From NCBI GenBank assembly GCA_008921705.1, contig VFFE01007738.1, forward strand, positions 152,113 to 216,112: a DNA stretch of 64,000 nucleotides, written 5' to 3'. A program made the translations under genes and the position numbers. How positions within the stretch are numbered: position 1 is the first letter of the stretch; each line of letters opens with the position of its first letter. The stretch comes from Burhinus oedicnemus (taxonomy: Eukaryota; Chordata; Aves; Charadriiformes; Burhinidae). The notes below the pieces were generated by a model. It saw nothing but the letters and a program-made list of their open reading frames with translations, did no database searches and was not told where the DNA came from. Below, piece by piece: positions 60,501-64,000 of this stretch.

Positions 60501-61071
60501 CTTGTGATTGCTTTTCAGTACATGCTCAGCATCAAAAACATTTCAACATTCCAACTTGCAAATGTCAGAAAGCTCTTCCAGGAGCAAAAGCATACTTTGA
60601 CGACTTAACCATCTATGACAGTAACAGTAGCAAGTAGTAGAAATGGTTATTAAAATAAAACGACTAATAGAAATAATAAGAAAAAAATATCCAGCCCCTA
60701 ATTTAACAAAGCCAAGTAAGAGTTTTGAAGTGCCCAGTTTAAAAGACTACAGTGATCAAGACACCTAAACAGATCCTGTTCTTGTAACTTCTAAGAATCC
60801 ATGAAAGTAATTATTAGGATTTCAGCAATAACAAAAATAAAGATATGTAAAGTTTTAGAAGACTTTCAGAGTTAGTAGGGCACATTGCAATAAGTAAATA
60901 GACATGTTCATCACTCTCCAACAAATTAATCCTCAGAATGTTCCCTGTTGAATATATGTAAAAAACCATGAATACCAGCTCAAGAAGTAGTTCAGTGTGC
61001 ATTAGCAGCTTAGTAAAATTCACAGTTTCCTGTTCTGATTTATACTTTGAGGAGGCAGGGGTGCAAATTTT

Positions 61072-61107
61072 AAGATGTATAAAGTGCTTAAGATGTACAA
61101 AGTGTTT
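61072..61107. repeat. 18-bp tandem duplication, two copies
   Basis: AAGATGTATAAAGTGCTT (61072-61089) is followed by AAGATGTACAAAGTGTTT (61090-61107), with two differences. It is an older local duplication. Confidence 0.9.
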
Positions 61108-62235
61108 ACAGACATGGAAATAAAGAGCACCCAATCGTATAAGTCATAAATAAACCTCAGTCAATAAGAACAGTCAAGATTAGTACTGTTTCATATTGTA
61201 ATTATGCAAAAAAAATTTTAAAAAGTCATTTAAAAATCTTACAAATGTATTTCTCTGAGGCTCTGATTCTGTTAATCTTTACCTTTTGTTTAAAAAGTCA
61301 AGGGTGGCATTCCACTCAAAACAAAAATACTAATCCTTTCAATGCTGTGAATGAGCCAGACCTAGAATAGCAGAAATAGATCATGTCTTTTTTGTGCTTC
61401 ATGTTTCTTTTTTTTTCTTTAATGACAAATTACATCACCTAAGATGAAATGTGATGTGGGCATGAAAATGAAGAGTCAGCAATTTAAATATATTGAACTT
61501 TTATGGTAGACAAAACCTCAATTATTCATTCTGCCACTGTTTTACCTGAACCAGATGCATGGAGGTACGTGCAATAATTTTGACATAGCTGTAACTTTGT
61601 TTTTTCCATATAGTCAATTAATAAACTTAGCACTGTTAACTGTCCCTGACTTCATCTTGTATTTTAAAATATTGCAAGAGAACATTTTCTTGATGGCAAT
61701 AATGAATGTGAAACATGTTACTCGCTACTCAGATCAGTGAACCCCCAAAACAGTCTCAGTTTGAAGACAAACTTAACTTTTCACGTCCCATAATTGATCA
61801 CAGACTTCAGAATGCAAAAGTAAGCAAGAAACTGTTGCTGGTGGTTTTTTTTTTTAAATGAAGAAACCTTCTAACGCTGCTTTAAAACATCACTTGAAAT
61901 ATCTGATTTGTCAAAGTAGTAACATTCTTAAAATGCATTTTAAAATGCCAACAGTGAAACTGCCAACAAGAGAGAGAGTTCTGAACACCTCTGAACACTT
62001 GTATCTAAAAGTACCATAGGGCTTGTTCCATAAGAGCACAAGGTCTGCATACAATATTAGTGCCAATCCTGCATTTTCTTCATTGAAAAGGCTTCAAATA
62101 AAAGAGATACTGAAGAAGAATCTCTTCAGAGAAGACTTTTGAACAGGCACCCAAGAATTTCTTAGCTTCCCAGTGTCATGAAAGAAACTCTCATATCTAA
62201 CAAATATTACAAGGCCGTAACAAAACTTGGTAACT

Positions 62236-62428
62236 ATCATAGAACCATAGAATCATTGGAAGAGACCTTTAAGACCATCGAGTCCAACCAGTAACCTAAC
62301 ACTGCCAAAGCCACCACTAAACCATGTCCCTCAGCACCACGTCTACCCATCTGTTAAATACCTCCAGGGATGGTGATTCAACTACTTCCCTGAGCAGCCT
62401 GTTCCAATGTTTGATCACCATTACAAAA
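62236..62428 (-). mobile_element. CR1 LINE 3' fragment, short
   Basis: The forward strand starts with ATCATAGAACCATAGAATCA and continues with the complement of the CR1 3' UTR and the end of ORF2 ('CCTCCAGGGATGGTGATTCA', 'AGCAGCCTGTTCCAATG'). Similarity ends at about 62428. The 5'-truncated insertion is under 200 bases. The 'CTAAACCATGTCCCTCAGCA' block matches the + strand copy at 1-382 in style, so the two are probably the same or related subfamilies. Confidence 0.9.
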
Positions 62429-64000
62429 TACAATTTTGTATTAATGCATTAATTGATCAGTTCTGTTTACTGATTAGAGTGGGCTGGTGGGCGGGACATT
62501 ACTATTTCACCTTGCAAATGTTGTTTGTGCTTATTGAAATATTGAAAAGATAACAGAATTGAGCCAAAAGAGTTTTATAGGAAATTAGATACATTTTTTT
62601 TTCCACTGGGATCAATGCATTTTTGTACTGAAAGTAATTGTACTGATTAACAAAGAAACAATATATCAGTTAGTCACTGACACAATAAAGTACCATGTTA
62701 GTACAAAGTGGACCACAGTTCTTCTAAAAGATGATCATGTTATTGTTCCACACACTGTTATGTCTTAACAAATTCCAGATTAATTTGTTCACTTATTTTG
62801 TAGGCAAAACCAGCACAATATTAATTCAAATGTTCCAAATTTTCTCTCTGTTTGTATACTGTTTTCTATGAGCCAGAGTCTAACAAGGACTGTCCATGAA
62901 CGGAATCCTTTACTTTCCCTTACATCATTCAAGAAGAGTAGAAAATGAAGGATTTAGATCTGTATTCCAATGGACTTATTCCATTGGACCAGTGGACCTA
63001 TTTGCTCCAACTCAGCTGAATATATGACAGAAATTCTGAGTTAAGGAACAACTATCTGTGAGAGCTGTAGCGTGTCCCAGGCTGCATCTAGAACTACTCA
63101 GAAGGAATAGTGGACAATGAGACAGATTTTCATCGCTCCTGTGCAGTTGGATCCTTGAAGAAGCTGGCATTATTGACAAGTAACAAATTCATTCCAAGTA
63201 AGTCTTATACAGCAAATAAGTCTCATGAATTTACAGCTTTCCAAGGTACACAAAATCAAAGTCTGTTTTCTTGTCAGAATCTCGGGTAACAAACTGGAGA
63301 CAATCTGTCTCCACTAGAACCTTTTCTAATGGACTCTGCAGAACATAATTTTTAAGTCACTGTTAAGTAACCTTAGAAGTTACTTGTAATTCACTTTCTG
63401 CCCCAGAAAAAAATTTGATCAATTTATGTCTTGTTTTTGAAATTTTTTTAAAAATCTTGGCTACATTATGCAAAACAAAGAAACAAACACTATTACAATC
63501 TTTTCACACACAGCAAAAGCCACACAGAGTGAGACCTCTGGCAGCTAATGGAAACTCCCTGACCTCAGTATAGCTCTGCTTTTAACTCTAGATATTTCCT
63601 CATGTTTATGGTCTCTTACCCAAGCACTTATGTTTCAGCTGATCATATAAAACCATATGCAGCTCATTCAGATAGTCATAAGATAAAGTGAACTTACTAT
63701 GCAAAAATAAAGTAATGTCATTTATATTGCATTGCTCTCAGGCAAGTAATCTTAAATCAGGATGTTTGAAAACAATTACAGTAAGTTATGGCCAGAACTG
63801 AGCCTGCTTTACATTCAATTCATTTAGCTTCTTTATCAGCGGAGACAGATCATGGTTCTTCACATGAAAGACCACAAGGAAGATTGCTTTTGAATTTCAT
63901 CAATCCTGCTCATGAAAATATTTCACAAAATTTTGTAGAGAATGTAAGAAAGGAAATAATAGATTTGTTTTTCTTAATACAGCTGTAGCAAGTTGCTGAT
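62429..64000. other. AT-rich single-copy DNA to the window end
   Basis: Nothing is recognised. Open frames are 66 codons or fewer. No repeat or strong motif was seen apart from short A/T runs. Confidence 0.55.

Larger units (their letters stand above)
53519..62235. other. AT-rich single-copy DNA, no gene recognised
   Basis: Open frames are about 106 codons or fewer, with none recognisable. A 17-base T run lies at 57057-57073 with no retroposon body next to it. An exact 14-base tandem repeat is at 57558-57585, a perfect 11-bp hairpin at 58570-58595, and an 18-base tandem repeat at 61072-61107. The rest is unremarkable. Confidence 0.55.

Noticed and set aside
1..64000. CRISPR arrays, bacterial operons, phage or plasmid modules
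   Set aside because: There are no spaced direct repeats of CRISPR type, no tightly packed long frames and no ribosome-binding-site pattern. CR1 and LTR content shows vertebrate DNA.

Overview
The window looks like bird nuclear DNA with few or no genes. Three things point to a bird. First, there are several CR1 (chicken repeat 1) LINE fragments, some ending in the avian 3' tail of repeated 'ATTCTATGA' units. Second, one piece resembles an avian ERVL-type solo LTR. Third, repeats are sparse: recognisable CR1 adds up to about 2.6 kb of 64 kb (about 4%). Base composition is about 40% GC by eye and shows no bacterial-style gene packing. No known protein-coding gene, tRNA, rRNA, snRNA or annotated miRNA could be recognised. 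The likely setting is a gene desert or the inside of a very long intron.

Layout. Bases 1-382 hold a CR1 3' end on the + strand, cut by the window edge. From 383 to 9649 the DNA is single-copy and contains an unusually long open frame (3521-4117), a GC-rich patch with a TATA-like box (about 4430-4720), and a GC-rich open segment bounded by good splice signals (8773-8976). A minus-strand CR1 lies at 9650-9905. From 9906 to 22507 the DNA is mostly single-copy, with a short CR1 relic, possible ancient SINE relics and an exact 112-bp tandem duplication (19606-19830). A minus-strand CR1 lies at 22508-22840. From 22841 to 50170 the DNA is AT-rich and single-copy, with microsatellites, the LTR (about 30880-31275) and an ancient tRNA-type SINE relic (about 41990-42075). 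An internal CR1 reverse-transcriptase fragment lies at 50171-50519. An old 1-kb CR1 lies at 52483-53518. From 53519 to the end the DNA is single-copy apart from one short CR1 at 62236-62428.

Function. Nothing here works together as a pathway. The recognisable parts are dead transposon remnants. What may matter is regulatory DNA in the single-copy stretches and a few exon-like segments. Pseudo-exons with good splice sites are common in vertebrate introns, so these are leads and not genes. No convincing new biological system was found.
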